Assembly: GCA_905235065.1 (NCBI GenBank)
Contig: CAJOJR010000014.1
Coordinates: 1-50,513 of the forward strand
Length of the DNA: 50,513 nt
Direction: 5' to 3'
Origin: an uncultured Bacilli bacterium
Lineage (GTDB): Bacteria > Bacillota_I > Bacilli_A > RF39 > UBA660
Both the position numbers and the translations under genes were made by a program. The first letter of the stretch is position 1. Every line of letters starts with the position of its first letter. Of this stretch, positions 39,976 to 49,305 are shown one piece after another. The notes beneath the pieces were generated by a model that was not told the origin of the DNA, made no database searches, and was given only the letters and a program-made list of their open reading frames with translations.

Positions 39976-40185
39976 ATGAGTAAAATTGAAAAAAGTTTGT
40001 TAATTGCTTTAATATCTATTGGAATTTTAGGAACTTCATTTATGATTGGTATGGGTATTAAACAGGAAATTGATAAAAATGCAGATAAATCATATAGCGA
40101 TACTTATGATAAAGATACTAAAGTTAAAACATTAGATAGAATTTTCTATCTTTTATTTTTGTTTAATGATAAAATATTGGTATGA
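39976..40185 (+). CDS. Small membrane protein, hypothetical
   Basis: MSKIEKSLLIALISIGILGTSFMIGMGIKQ...; ATG at 39976 downstream of RBS gaaagga. Confidence 0.55.
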   Translation: MSKIEKSLLIALISIGILGTSFMIGMGIKQEIDKNADKSYSDTYDKDTKVKTLDRIFYLLFLFNDKILV

Positions 40186-40195
40186 GGAGGTATGT

Positions 40196-40666
40196 ATGAG
40201 TGATATAGAAGAACATATTAAGAATTTGTTGGATAATTATAGTGATAATAAGAAACTAATAGATGAAAGTAAAAAGAATATCAAAACTAAGTTAACAATA
40301 CTAATTCTTTCATTTATATCTATTGGGTTATTATCTCCACTATTATTTATGTATGAATTACCTATATTTCTTTTTGCTTCTTTGATAACTTTTGTAACAC
40401 CTCAATTAATAACACTTAAAATGCAAGGAAGTTATTTTAAAAATATAAAAAATATTATAAATTATAGAAAAAATATGGATAACCACTTAATTGAATTTAA
40501 AAAAGCAAAGGATATTGAAGTATCAAAAGAAGATAAAGTATCAAAGCAATTAGAAGAACAAAGAGATAAACATAATCTAAGACAAAAAGAGTTAGAAATG
40601 GCTTTTAGTGATGAGAATTATTATCCATATATAGAAAGAATCAAAAGAAGAACTCTAAAAAGATAA
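40196..40666 (+). CDS. Hypothetical 2-TM protein with coiled-coil C-terminus
   Basis: RBS gaggagg before ATG 40196; LTILILSFISIGLLSPLLFMYELPIFLFASLITFVTPQL. Confidence 0.65.
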   Translation: MSDIEEHIKNLLDNYSDNKKLIDESKKNIKTKLTILILSFISIGLLSPLLFMYELPIFLFASLITFVTPQLITLKMQGSYFKNIKNIINYRKNMDNHLIEFKKAKDIEVSKEDKVSKQLEEQRDKHNLRQKELEMAFSDENYYPYIERIKRRTLKR

Positions 40667-40675
40667 ATAACATTT

Positions 40676-40704
40676 TTGACATTTATTTACTCTCATGATA
40701 TAAT
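40676..40704 (+). promoter_or_regulatory. Consensus sigma-A promoter
   Basis: TTGACA - 17 nt - TATAAT, 28 bp upstream of the ORF at 40732. Confidence 0.85.
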
Positions 40705-40731
40705 TAAAAACAGTTTTAAGGGGGATTTAAA

Positions 40732-41121
40732 ATGTTAAATCTAAATAAAATAAGTATTATTAATGAGTATCAGAACTTAAAAGAAAAAAAAGAGAATCTT
40801 GAGATTGAATTATATAAATTTTGTCGTTCTATAACAGGAAAGTCTGCTACATATGATGAATTAGTAAAGGAAGTACAATATAGGAAAGATATATCTACTT
40901 GTGAATACAAAATGAAGTGCTTGGAGACTGAATTTAAAGCTATAACAGCTATAAAAGCAGGTCTACTTATACTTGGACTTTCTGGAGCAATTATATTAGC
41001 TTCAATTTCTATTAAATGTAATAAGGACAATAATAAAATAACACCTTCTAGTGATATATCATCAGTTTCAACTGAAGATGAATTAGAAGATAAAAAAGTA
41101 TTAACAAAAACATTAAATTAA
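40732..41121 (+). CDS. Hypothetical single-TM protein
   Basis: Perfect promoter upstream, RBS ggggga, TM ITAIKAGLLILGLSGAIILASISI, terminator downstream. Confidence 0.7.
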   Translation: MLNLNKISIINEYQNLKEKKENLEIELYKFCRSITGKSATYDELVKEVQYRKDISTCEYKMKCLETEFKAITAIKAGLLILGLSGAIILASISIKCNKDNNKITPSSDISSVSTEDELEDKKVLTKTLN

Positions 41122-41125
41122 TAAT

Positions 41126-41157
41126 AAACGTAATCATATTGACTACGTTTTTATTTT
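41126..41157 (+). terminator. Terminator
   Basis: AAACGTA...TACGTTTTTATTTT. Confidence 0.65.
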
Positions 41158-41218
41158 ATACAGAAATATTGTTTTTTTAAATATTTATGTTATTATAAAA
41201 TATAGTAGTGGAGGTTTT

Positions 41219-42352
41219 ATGAAAGAGCAATTGGAGCAAGAAAAATTAAGATTGATGGTATTTAAGAGTGCATTAGAATTAGGTAAAAAAGTTGATGAAC
41301 ATTTACTTGAATTATATAACTATGATAAAGAAAAATATACTTTTATAGTACCTATTAAAGAAAATTTTTTTGATGATGGGCATTTAAAAGTTGAAATTAA
41401 TTCAACTGTAAGAGGAAAAGATTTATTTTTACTTACTGATGTTGGTAACTATAGTGTTGAGTATACTATGAGAGGATTTACTAATCACGCTAGTCCTAAT
41501 GATTTAATGATGCAATTAAAGGATGGTATAGGTGCAAGTAATTGTCACGCAGGTAATATTAATGTTGTTATGCCTTTATTATTTGCAGGTCGTCAACACA
41601 GAAGAAACACTAGAGAGAATTTAGCGTGTGGAGCCAATTTAAGAGAATTGGATAATCTTGCTAAGATTAAAAGCTTTATTACCTTTGATGCACACGATCA
41701 AGGGGTTGAACACGCTATACAATATATGGAATTTAATAATTTTTATGCTACCAATACAATACTTGATGATTTCATTGAAAACACTCCAAAAGACCAACTT
41801 AAAAATTTGGTTTTTGTTGCACCTGATACAGGGGCTACAGGTAGAAGAAATGTATATTTAAATTCATTTAATTCTGAATTCATTAATAGAGAAGCGGGAA
41901 GTTTTATTAAACAAAGAGATTATAATCATTTAGTTAATGGAAAATATCCAGTAATAGCACATGACTACTGTGGTAATAATGATTTAAGAGGAAAAACTGC
42001 AATAGTTACAGATGATATGATATCTAGTGGTGGAAGCATGCTTGATGTTATAGATGAATTACATAATAGAGGAATTGAACATATATATGTAATAGTTACA
42101 TTTGCGTTATTTACTCGTGGCATTAATGAATTCAAAAAATTTTATGAAAATAAAATTCTTGATGGGGTATATACGACAAATTTAACTTATATACCAGAAG
42201 ATTATAAAAAAGAAGAATGGTTACATATTTGTGATTGTTCTAGCGAACTTGCTCAAATAATTTATAATATTCATAATGATTTATCAATAAGTGGAATATT
42301 AAAAGATAAATCTAGACCTGTTAAATTACTTGAAAAAAAATTTAGAGGATAA
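41219..42352 (+). CDS. Divergent ribose-phosphate pyrophosphokinase (PRPP synthetase) family protein
   Basis: LLFAGRQHRRNTRENLACGANLRELD and KTAIVTDDMISSGGSMLDVIDELHNRG match Prs ARQDRK and PRPP-binding motifs; FDAHDQG. Confidence 0.8.
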   Translation: MKEQLEQEKLRLMVFKSALELGKKVDEHLLELYNYDKEKYTFIVPIKENFFDDGHLKVEINSTVRGKDLFLLTDVGNYSVEYTMRGFTNHASPNDLMMQLKDGIGASNCHAGNINVVMPLLFAGRQHRRNTRENLACGANLRELDNLAKIKSFITFDAHDQGVEHAIQYMEFNNFYATNTILDDFIENTPKDQLKNLVFVAPDTGATGRRNVYLNSFNSEFINREAGSFIKQRDYNHLVNGKYPVIAHDYCGNNDLRGKTAIVTDDMISSGGSMLDVIDELHNRGIEHIYVIVTFALFTRGINEFKKFYENKILDGVYTTNLTYIPEDYKKEEWLHICDCSSELAQIIYNIHNDLSISGILKDKSRPVKLLEKKFRG

Positions 42353-42383
42353 AAATAAGCATATAAAAGTTGCTTATTTTTTT
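42351..42383 (+). terminator. Terminator after the prs-like gene
   Basis: AAATAAGCA-...-TGCTTATTTTTTT. Confidence 0.85.
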
Positions 42384-42428
42384 GTTTTATGGTATAATAT
42401 GTTGCTATAAAAAGAAGGGGGAGTATAT

Positions 42429-43088
42429 ATGAATAACGAATATATTAAAGTTGGAGAAGGAAAATATGTTGTATCAAATGAAAACGGTAAAATTGACTAT
42501 AGATTAGTCAAATCTCCAGAATTATTTAAATACGAAAATGATGTTGAAATAGTAGATAATGAAATAAAAGGATTAAAAACAGAAAGAAAAAATATAATTA
42601 AAAATTTAAAAATTAAAAATTTAAGACGTTTATGCTTATATTTACCGGTCCTTGCATTATGGAGTACTGTTTTTATCAAAGATGCTATTAATGCCTTATT
42701 TATTTCATCTTACGCTAATACTTTTGGTGAAATTTCTTCTATTATAATAAGCGTGATTTTAGTTTCGATAACTGGTGGGGTTATATCGGATACTGTTGCT
42801 TCAAATATTCAAACGCAAAATAGAAAAAAAGAGATAGATGGATCATTGTTAATTGCAAAAGATATAAAAAAAGAAGCAGAAAGACAATTAGACAATTTTA
42901 AAGCAAGAAGTATTGTAAATATAAAAGATAATACTAAAACAAATGAAATAATATCTTTAAAAGAAAGAAATAATTCAAAAAGAACTGAAATATTAAAAAG
43001 AATCACTTATTATAATGATGAATACGAATATGATGAAGAATATGAAGATAATTATGATAAAGGACATACTTTAACTAAAAAAAGATAA
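42429..43088 (+). CDS. Hypothetical 2-TM protein
   Basis: 219-aa ORF, RBS agaagggggag; two hydrophobic segments around residues 75-125. Confidence 0.7.
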   Translation: MNNEYIKVGEGKYVVSNENGKIDYRLVKSPELFKYENDVEIVDNEIKGLKTERKNIIKNLKIKNLRRLCLYLPVLALWSTVFIKDAINALFISSYANTFGEISSIIISVILVSITGGVISDTVASNIQTQNRKKEIDGSLLIAKDIKKEAERQLDNFKARSIVNIKDNTKTNEIISLKERNNSKRTEILKRITYYNDEYEYDEEYEDNYDKGHTLTKKR

Positions 43089-43108
43089 AAAATGATAATG
43101 GGGTTGTT

Positions 43109-43936
43109 ATGAAAAAGAATTATTATGATGAAAAGGTGTATTTAAAAAAAGATAAAGAAGTTTATGATTTTTTTGAAGAGCGTAAAAAAGAACATAGTTT
43201 TGATTATTTAGAAGAAGCTCGTTTATATAAAGATATTTTTAAAGAATATTATAAATTTGAACAAAAAATTGTTGAACTATTAAAGAGTTTGAACTTATCT
43301 TCAACTCTTGAATATTCTATTGCTTTATCATATTTAATAAGAAAAGGATATTTATCTAAAGATTTAAACTTTGAAAAGAAATCACCTATTCCTGAGATTG
43401 AAACTAATTGTGCCATTAATATTGTAAATGGCAAAGGTGTATGCAGAAATTTTTCAGACATGCATTTTGGTGTTATGTCAAGAATGAATGAATATAGTAA
43501 AAGATTCTATTGTACAAATTCTTTTTCAATGATAAAAGCAAGAAAAAATGAAGCAAATCACGTTTTAAATTTAATAGAGTATGAAAATGTATTATATGGT
43601 ATAGATTTATGTAATAAGGCTAGATTATTTAAATTTAGTAACGAATTTATATTAAAAGAAATTTCATTTGATACTAATAAAAAATATAGATATAAGCCAT
43701 ATTTTGAGATGGTTTCAGAATATAGTGCATTTGAACAAATAGATAAAAATTTAAAGATATTTAAAGAAGATAGTAAAAAACCACATATTTCAGCAGTTCA
43801 ATATTATGAAGATATTTTACCTCAAGTTTTAGGATATTTATACTCTCAAAAAGATACTTTTATGGATTTTCATAATGAAACAAAAGAACTTAAAAATAAC
43901 ATAAGCGAAGAGATGGCAAGAAAATTAACAAAATAA
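43109..43936 (+). CDS. Probable transglutaminase-like (papain-fold) protein
   Basis: NGKGVCRNFSDMHFGVMSRM...NHVLNLIEYENVLYGIDLCNKA fits the Cys-His-Asp arrangement of transglutaminase-like domains. Confidence 0.55.
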   Translation: MKKNYYDEKVYLKKDKEVYDFFEERKKEHSFDYLEEARLYKDIFKEYYKFEQKIVELLKSLNLSSTLEYSIALSYLIRKGYLSKDLNFEKKSPIPEIETNCAINIVNGKGVCRNFSDMHFGVMSRMNEYSKRFYCTNSFSMIKARKNEANHVLNLIEYENVLYGIDLCNKARLFKFSNEFILKEISFDTNKKYRYKPYFEMVSEYSAFEQIDKNLKIFKEDSKKPHISAVQYYEDILPQVLGYLYSQKDTFMDFHNETKELKNNISEEMARKLTK

Positions 43937-43962
43937 AAGAGTAAGTTTTACTCTTTTATTTT
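43931..43962. terminator. Bidirectional terminator
   Basis: AAATAAAAGAGTAAGTTTTACTCTTTTATTTT. Confidence 0.88.
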
Positions 43963-44327
43963 GCTTCTTTATTTTTATAATTTATTCCAAACATGCCACC
44001 TATAGTTGAAGATAAAAGAAGTATCAAAAAATATATTACAATATTTAATTTAGGATTTGTTCCAAGTATAAAAGCTAAAAATAAGAATAGTATTATATTA
44101 AATCCTCCAACAATAAGACCATTTATATATCCTTTTTTATTGCTTCTTAAAGCGGACATAAAACCCACCATCATAAAAAGCAATATAGTCACTATGAAAC
44201 TAATTAAAGAAACTGTTTTATAATTAACTATATTAAAATAATTAAGTGTTGTTATTATGATTAAATAAGAAAGCAACGTAATATAAAAATAAATAATAGG
44301 TTTAATATATTTCTTTATTTTTTCCAT
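43956..44327 (-). CDS. TIGR04086/YrzE-like 4-TM membrane protein
   Basis: FMMVGFMSALRSNKKGYINGLIVGGFNIILF...SSTIGGMFGIN; neighbours DUF421 and SpoVB-like genes as in Bacillus. Confidence 0.75.
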   Translation of the reverse strand: MEKIKKYIKPIIYFYITLLSYLIIITTLNYFNIVNYKTVSLISFIVTILLFMMVGFMSALRSNKKGYINGLIVGGFNIILFLFLAFILGTNPKLNIVIYFLILLLSSTIGGMFGINYKNKEAK

Positions 44328-44399
44328 AAAACCTCCATAGTTAAATTTATTCTTGTTTAAAAATTATATGACTTATCCATAATAAAATTAGGTGATATT

Positions 44400-45047
44400 A
44401 TGGATTTTTTAATTGTTATATATAGAACAGTATTCTTTTATATATTTATTATTTTTGTATTTAGATTAATGGGTAAAAGAGAAATAGGCCAGCTTAGTAT
44501 ACAAGATTTAGTTATAAGTATAATTATGTCAGAGTTAGTTGCGATGAGCATTGAAAATAGAAATGATTCTATGCTTTTAACAGTTATACCAGTTGTTATA
44601 TTGGTTATACTAGAAATGTTATTTTCGTATATATCTTTAAAATCAAATAAATTTAGAAATGTATTAGAGGGTAAACCATCATTAATAATTTCACAAGGAA
44701 AGATTAATTTTAATGAAATGGTAAAAGAAAGATATACTTTAGATGATTTGTTACTAGAACTTAGAAGTAAAGGTATAAAGAATATTGAAGATATAGAATA
44801 TGCAGTATTAGAAAGCGATGGAAGATTATCTATATTTAAATACAATTTTTTAAAATTAAAATCATCAAATCCACTTCCTTTAATACTAGATGGCATTATT
44901 CAAAAAGACACTTTAAAATATCTTAAAAAAGACGAAAAATGGGTAAGTGAAATACTAAGTAAAAAAGGAGTGGATCAAAAAAATGTATTCTATGCTTTTT
45001 ATAAGGATAATGATACTTATATAATAAAAAGAACTAATCTAATTTAA
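44400..45047 (+). CDS. DUF421 (YetF/YrbG family) membrane protein
   Basis: FRLMGKREIGQLSIQDLVISIIMSELVAMSIEN; PSLIISQGKINFNEMVKERYTLDDLLLELRSKGI. Confidence 0.92.
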   Translation: MDFLIVIYRTVFFYIFIIFVFRLMGKREIGQLSIQDLVISIIMSELVAMSIENRNDSMLLTVIPVVILVILEMLFSYISLKSNKFRNVLEGKPSLIISQGKINFNEMVKERYTLDDLLLELRSKGIKNIEDIEYAVLESDGRLSIFKYNFLKLKSSNPLPLILDGIIQKDTLKYLKKDEKWVSEILSKKGVDQKNVFYAFYKDNDTYIIKRTNLI

Positions 45048-46344
45048 ATAGTTTTTTTGTTTCTTTATAATAAAGTGTAGTGGATGTTATTAGATTTAAA
45101 ATGATTGATATTACTAGAGAATACATTCCAATTTTTAAAAATGAAAATATTACTAAACTGATGGTTCTAACTATTTCACCAAAAACAGTAATCTTCATAA
45201 CAGTTTTAGCTTTTCCTAAGGCTTGTAATGAATTGTTTAGAGGTATCTCTATAAAATATAGTAATATAAAAGGAGCAAGTATTTTTATATAATTTATACC
45301 TTCAGCTGTATGAAATAGAAGATTTAAAAGTTTAGCTGGAAATATGTAAACTATTAGCGTTGATATAATTCCAATGGATAATGAAGTAAATACTATTTGT
45401 TTTATTCTTTTAACACATTTTCTATAATCTTTTAATGAATAATATTTAGATAATTCAGGTATTAAAGAAGTAGACATTGATTGAGTGAAAAAACTCGGAA
45501 GTAATAAAAGTGACATAGCGTATCCATTTATAATACCATATTCATTTATAATAAATGTTTTAGAATATCCTACATATGAAAGTATATTTGTAATAATAAT
45601 TGGTTCAAAGAAATAAAATAAAGAGCCAATTATTTTACTTGATGTTGATGGTATACTAATATTCATAACATCATTAATACTTTCTTTATCTATTTTGATA
45701 TCTTCTTTTTTAATTTTAATGCCCTTAGGTAAAAACAAAAGCATTACGATTATTGAAGATGTTTCACTTATAACATTTACGAGTATAATTATAGATATAG
45801 TTAGAGTTAAACTTATATTTATTAGTTTGGGTACAAATATTACAAGTAGTATTATTCTAACTATTTGTTCAACTATATTTGAAAGTATATATGGTCCCAT
45901 ATTCTGATGTCCCCAATAATATGATTTTATTATTGAAGAAAGTCCAATAAAAGGTAAAGTTAACCCTATACATATTATTGGATAATAAAGACTAGGTTCT
46001 TTTAATAAATATTTAGATAGAATAGGCGCAACTAGTATTATTAAAACTATTAATCCAATATTGATTAAGGTTGCAACGGGTATTATAGAAAACATTATTT
46101 TCCTTGTGCTTCTATTCTTTTTAGCAATTAAAGAACTTATTGCAGTAGGATATGAAAATATTGCTAAAGTATTAAATATTGCCATTGAAGGACCTAATAA
46201 ACTATATATACCTATGCCAGTTGTTCCTATTTGTCTAGTTATTATTATTCTTAGAATAAAACCTAAAAATTTTGATAAAAAACCTCCAAACAATAAAATT
46301 ATGGTAGATTTTAAAAATTTATTATTTGATATTTTATTAATCAT
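45034..46344 (-). CDS. SpoVB-like polysaccharide/lipid II flippase family (MOP superfamily)
   Basis: FLKSTIILLFGGFLSKFLGFILRIIITRQIGTTGIGIYSLLGP; YYWGHQNMGPYILSNIVEQIVRI. Confidence 0.88.
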   Translation of the reverse strand: MINKISNNKFLKSTIILLFGGFLSKFLGFILRIIITRQIGTTGIGIYSLLGPSMAIFNTLAIFSYPTAISSLIAKKNRSTRKIMFSIIPVATLINIGLIVLIILVAPILSKYLLKEPSLYYPIICIGLTLPFIGLSSIIKSYYWGHQNMGPYILSNIVEQIVRIILLVIFVPKLINISLTLTISIIILVNVISETSSIIVMLLFLPKGIKIKKEDIKIDKESINDVMNISIPSTSSKIIGSLFYFFEPIIITNILSYVGYSKTFIINEYGIINGYAMSLLLLPSFFTQSMSTSLIPELSKYYSLKDYRKCVKRIKQIVFTSLSIGIISTLIVYIFPAKLLNLLFHTAEGINYIKILAPFILLYFIEIPLNNSLQALGKAKTVMKITVFGEIVRTISLVIFSFLKIGMYSLVISIILNLITSTTLYYKETKKLFKLD

Positions 46345-46433
46345 ATTTAAATATATGATTATTTTTTAATTTTATAATATTGAATATAATTAATTATTGT
46401 GATATTATAAACGTTAAAAGAAAAGGAGATTTT

Positions 46434-46862
46434 ATGAGAGATTATAGTGTTAAAATACCAAATATAGAGTATGAGGAAGATTTAAATAATTTAAAAAATA
46501 ACTTTTATAAAGTATTTGTAATTGATGAATGCTTTGAAAGATTATTACATAAAACTTCTGATGGGCAACTTCAATATATATTGGATGTTGAAACTTGTTA
46601 TCATACGCCATATCAACACAAAAAAGTTACTAAAAATATCAAACCCGAAGAATTATTTGATGTAATTGAAAAAGAATACCAAAAAGTTTTAAGTCCAACT
46701 AAAATAAAACGTGATTATAAAACATATTTAGCTTTTGAGAAAGACGAATTAAGAAGATTAGAGAGAAATTATTATAAGTATTTTGAAAATCATGAAGAAG
46801 ATGAAGAAGAAGTTGCTGAAGGTTTAGAAAGAGTATATAGTCTAGTAAGAAAAAACAAGTAA
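46434..46862 (+). CDS. Conserved hypothetical acidic protein
   Basis: MRDYSVKIPNIEYEEDL..., RBS aaaggaga; track start 46380 has no RBS. Confidence 0.65.
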   Translation: MRDYSVKIPNIEYEEDLNNLKNNFYKVFVIDECFERLLHKTSDGQLQYILDVETCYHTPYQHKKVTKNIKPEELFDVIEKEYQKVLSPTKIKRDYKTYLAFEKDELRRLERNYYKYFENHEEDEEEVAEGLERVYSLVRKNK

Positions 46863-46881
46863 TAGTTTCACTTGTTTTTTT
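46851..46881 (+). terminator. Terminator
   Basis: AACAAGT...ACTTGTTTTTTT. Confidence 0.7.
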
Positions 46882-46893
46882 ATAACTTTCTTA

Positions 46894-47531
46894 TTAAAGT
46901 TTTTGATCTTTCATATTTTTTTCTTCTAGATTATCATTTTGAAGATTCATGTTATTTGTCTTAACTGTTAGTTCTTTTTCTTGTTTATATAACTCTTCTT
47001 GTAATTTTTTTGTTCATCAATTTTTTGTTTTATCTCATTATAATTTTTACAATCTTTTGTTTCTTTTAAAAGACTAAAGGATCGCCATAATATTTTGTAC
47101 CATCTTCCATTAATTTATTTAAATGTTCTTCAATTAAATTAACTTGTGTAAATTTTGATAAATCTTCTGCAGAACCAGTGGCTTTTAAAATATTATAATC
47201 TTTATTTACTTTTTCGTACCATATCTTTCCGGTACTGTTATATACTTCTAAAGTTGATGTAGTAGGAGCGGTTAATTTCAAATCTCTATCAATATCTATT
47301 CTAATCGCTCTAAATACTGAAGGTTTTTTACTATATTCTTTTTTTTCTTCATCAGTCATTTCTTTCAAAACATCCAGGATACTCAAATCTGTTAAAATAT
47401 GTTCTCTTGAATTATTATATTCAATCATATTTTTAAACGTTTCTAGAACATTTAAAGTTGAGTACCAATAACCAATACTCAAAAGAAGAAATTATAACTA
47501 TAATAAATAAAATGATCAAGAATAATATCAT
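46894..47531 (-). pseudogene. Disrupted gene for a TM-anchored protein with C-terminal coiled coil (three frame breaks; ORF track shows only 47066..47482)
   Basis: Stitched reading: MILFLIILFIIVIISSF-LSIGYWYSTLNVLETFKNMIEY...GTKYYGDP-SLLKETKDCKNYNEIKQKIDEQK-KLQEELYKQEKELTVKTNNMNLQNDNLEEKNMKDQKL*. Confidence 0.6.
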
Positions 47532-47549
47532 TGTAAAAGAATAGTTTAC

Positions 47550-47578
47550 TTGACACATTCTTTAAAAAGTGATAAAAT
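47550..47578 (+). promoter_or_regulatory. Sigma-A promoter for T-box/asnS
   Basis: TTGACA - 17 nt - TAAAAT directly upstream of the T-box leader. Confidence 0.8.
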
Positions 47579-47584
47579 TTTTTC

Positions 47585-47812
47585 GTAAATCGATGAAGAA
47601 GAGAAGTAAGGTTTAATTCTACTTATAGAGAGTCACTGACGATGGAAAAGTGATAGTAAGGTAAACTTGAATAACACTTTTGAGTGCTTTTTTGAAATTA
47701 GTAGGGAAAGCCGTATGGATGCGTTAAATCTTAGAGAGATCTATTTTAGATAAATAGGGTGGTACCACGGAAAATAGCAGTATTTCGTCCCTTTGGGATA
47801 ATGCTGTTTTTA
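47585..47812 (+). promoter_or_regulatory. T-box leader (tRNA-Asn sensing)
   Basis: T-box sequence AGGGTGGTACCACGG at 47756-47770; specifier AAC in GAATAACACTTTTGAG (47673-47675); terminator AGCAGTATT...AATGCTGTTTTT; precedes asnS. Confidence 0.93.
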
Positions 47813-47834
47813 TTTTATAGAAAAGAGGGATATT

Positions 47835-49217
47835 ATGGATTACATTTATTTAAGTGATTTATTTTCAAATGTTATTGAATTAAAAGGAAAAGATATTAAG
47901 TTAAAGGGATGGATTAAAAATCATAGAAAGCAAAAAGAATTTGGTTTCATTTATTTTTCTGATGGAACCTGCTTCAAACAATTACAGTTGGTTTATGATA
48001 AAGAACTTAAAAACTTTGAAGAAATTCAAAAAATTAAGATAGGGAGTGCTATAGAAGTTATTGGAGAATTGATTGAGTCTCAAGGCGGTGGACAAGAATA
48101 TGAATTAAAAGTTAAAGAACTTAAATTACACGGAGATTGTACAGATGATTATCCAATTCAACCCAAACAACATTCTATGGAATTTTTAAGGGAACAATCT
48201 TATTTAAGGCTCAGAACAAATACATTCCAAGCTGTATTTAGAATACGTAGTGTTGCTTCAATGGCAATACATGAATTTTTTCAATCTAGAGGATTTATTT
48301 ATGCACACACTCCAATATTTACTGCAAGCGACTGTGAAGGTGCCGGTGAAATGTTTAGGGTCACAACCCAAGATTTAAATAAGATTGTTAAAACCGGAAA
48401 GGTTGAAAATGAAAAAGAATACTTTGGAAAACCGGTTGGGTTAACTGTGTCTGGTCAATTTGAAGGTGAAGCTTTTGCTCAAGCATTTAGTAAGATTTAT
48501 ACATTTGGGCCAACCTTTAGAGCAGACCCATCTCATACTCCACTTCATATAGCTGAATTTTGGCAAATTGAACCCGAAGTTGCATTTTGTGATTTAGAAG
48601 GTATCATGGATATATCTGAAGACTTTATGAAGTTTATTATTAAATATACATTAGATAGGTGCCCAGATGAGTTTAAATTCTTAGATAAATTTGTAGAAAA
48701 TGGATTAATTGAAAAATTAATTAAAGTTATCTCTAATAAATTTGTAAGAGCAACGTATAAAGAATGTATTGAGATTCTTCAAAAAGCTGATATCAAATTT
48801 CAATTTAAACCTGAATATGGAGAAGATTTAGCTAAAGAACATGAAAGATATATAACAGATTATTTCAAATGTCCGGTATTTATTACTTATTGGCCACAAA
48901 AGGTTAAAAAATGTTTCTATATGAAACAAATGGATGATGGTACTGTAGCAAATGCTGATCTTGAAATGCCTGGTATTGGTGAAACTTATGGTATGAGTCA
49001 AAGAGAAGATGATTTTGATAAATTAGATAAATACATTACTGAATTAGGAATGGACAAATCAGAATATATATGGTATATGAATTTAAGAAAATATGGTACC
49101 ACTACACATTCTGGATTTGGAATGGGATTTGAAAGATTAATAATGTATATGACAGGTATGACAAATATTAGAGATGTAATTGCTTTTCCTAGAACACCAG
49201 GAAATTGTTTGTATTAG
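47835..49217 (+). CDS. asnS: Asparaginyl-tRNA synthetase
   Basis: Class II aaRS: RLRTNTFQAVFRIRS, HTPIFTASDCEGAGEMF, FGPTFRADPSHTPLHIAEFWQIEPE, GFGMGFERLIMYMTGMTNIRDVIAFPRTPGN; Asn T-box upstream. Confidence 0.95.
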   Translation: MDYIYLSDLFSNVIELKGKDIKLKGWIKNHRKQKEFGFIYFSDGTCFKQLQLVYDKELKNFEEIQKIKIGSAIEVIGELIESQGGGQEYELKVKELKLHGDCTDDYPIQPKQHSMEFLREQSYLRLRTNTFQAVFRIRSVASMAIHEFFQSRGFIYAHTPIFTASDCEGAGEMFRVTTQDLNKIVKTGKVENEKEYFGKPVGLTVSGQFEGEAFAQAFSKIYTFGPTFRADPSHTPLHIAEFWQIEPEVAFCDLEGIMDISEDFMKFIIKYTLDRCPDEFKFLDKFVENGLIEKLIKVISNKFVRATYKECIEILQKADIKFQFKPEYGEDLAKEHERYITDYFKCPVFITYWPQKVKKCFYMKQMDDGTVANADLEMPGIGETYGMSQREDDFDKLDKYITELGMDKSEYIWYMNLRKYGTTTHSGFGMGFERLIMYMTGMTNIRDVIAFPRTPGNCLY

Positions 49218-49242
49218 CAAAAGGTAATCCTTTTGCTTTTTA
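49216..49242 (+). terminator. Terminator after asnS
   Basis: AGCAAAAGG-TAAT-CCTTTTGCTTTTT. Confidence 0.88.
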
Positions 49243-49253
49243 TATTATAAAAA

Positions 49254-49282
49254 TTGACTATTTTACATATAAAAGATATAAT
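49254..49282 (+). promoter_or_regulatory. Sigma-A promoter of hisS
   Basis: TTGACT - 17 nt - TATAAT. Confidence 0.75.
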
Positions 49283-49305
49283 ATATGTAGTTTGGAAGTG
49301 ATAAT

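Noticed and set aside
44438-44896. 152-aa minus-strand ORF within DUF421 gene; also 45080..45292, 45695..45907 and 46061..46369 antisense to the spoVB-like gene
   Set aside because: Overlap confidently assigned membrane-protein genes; hydrophobic complement of hydrophobic codons.
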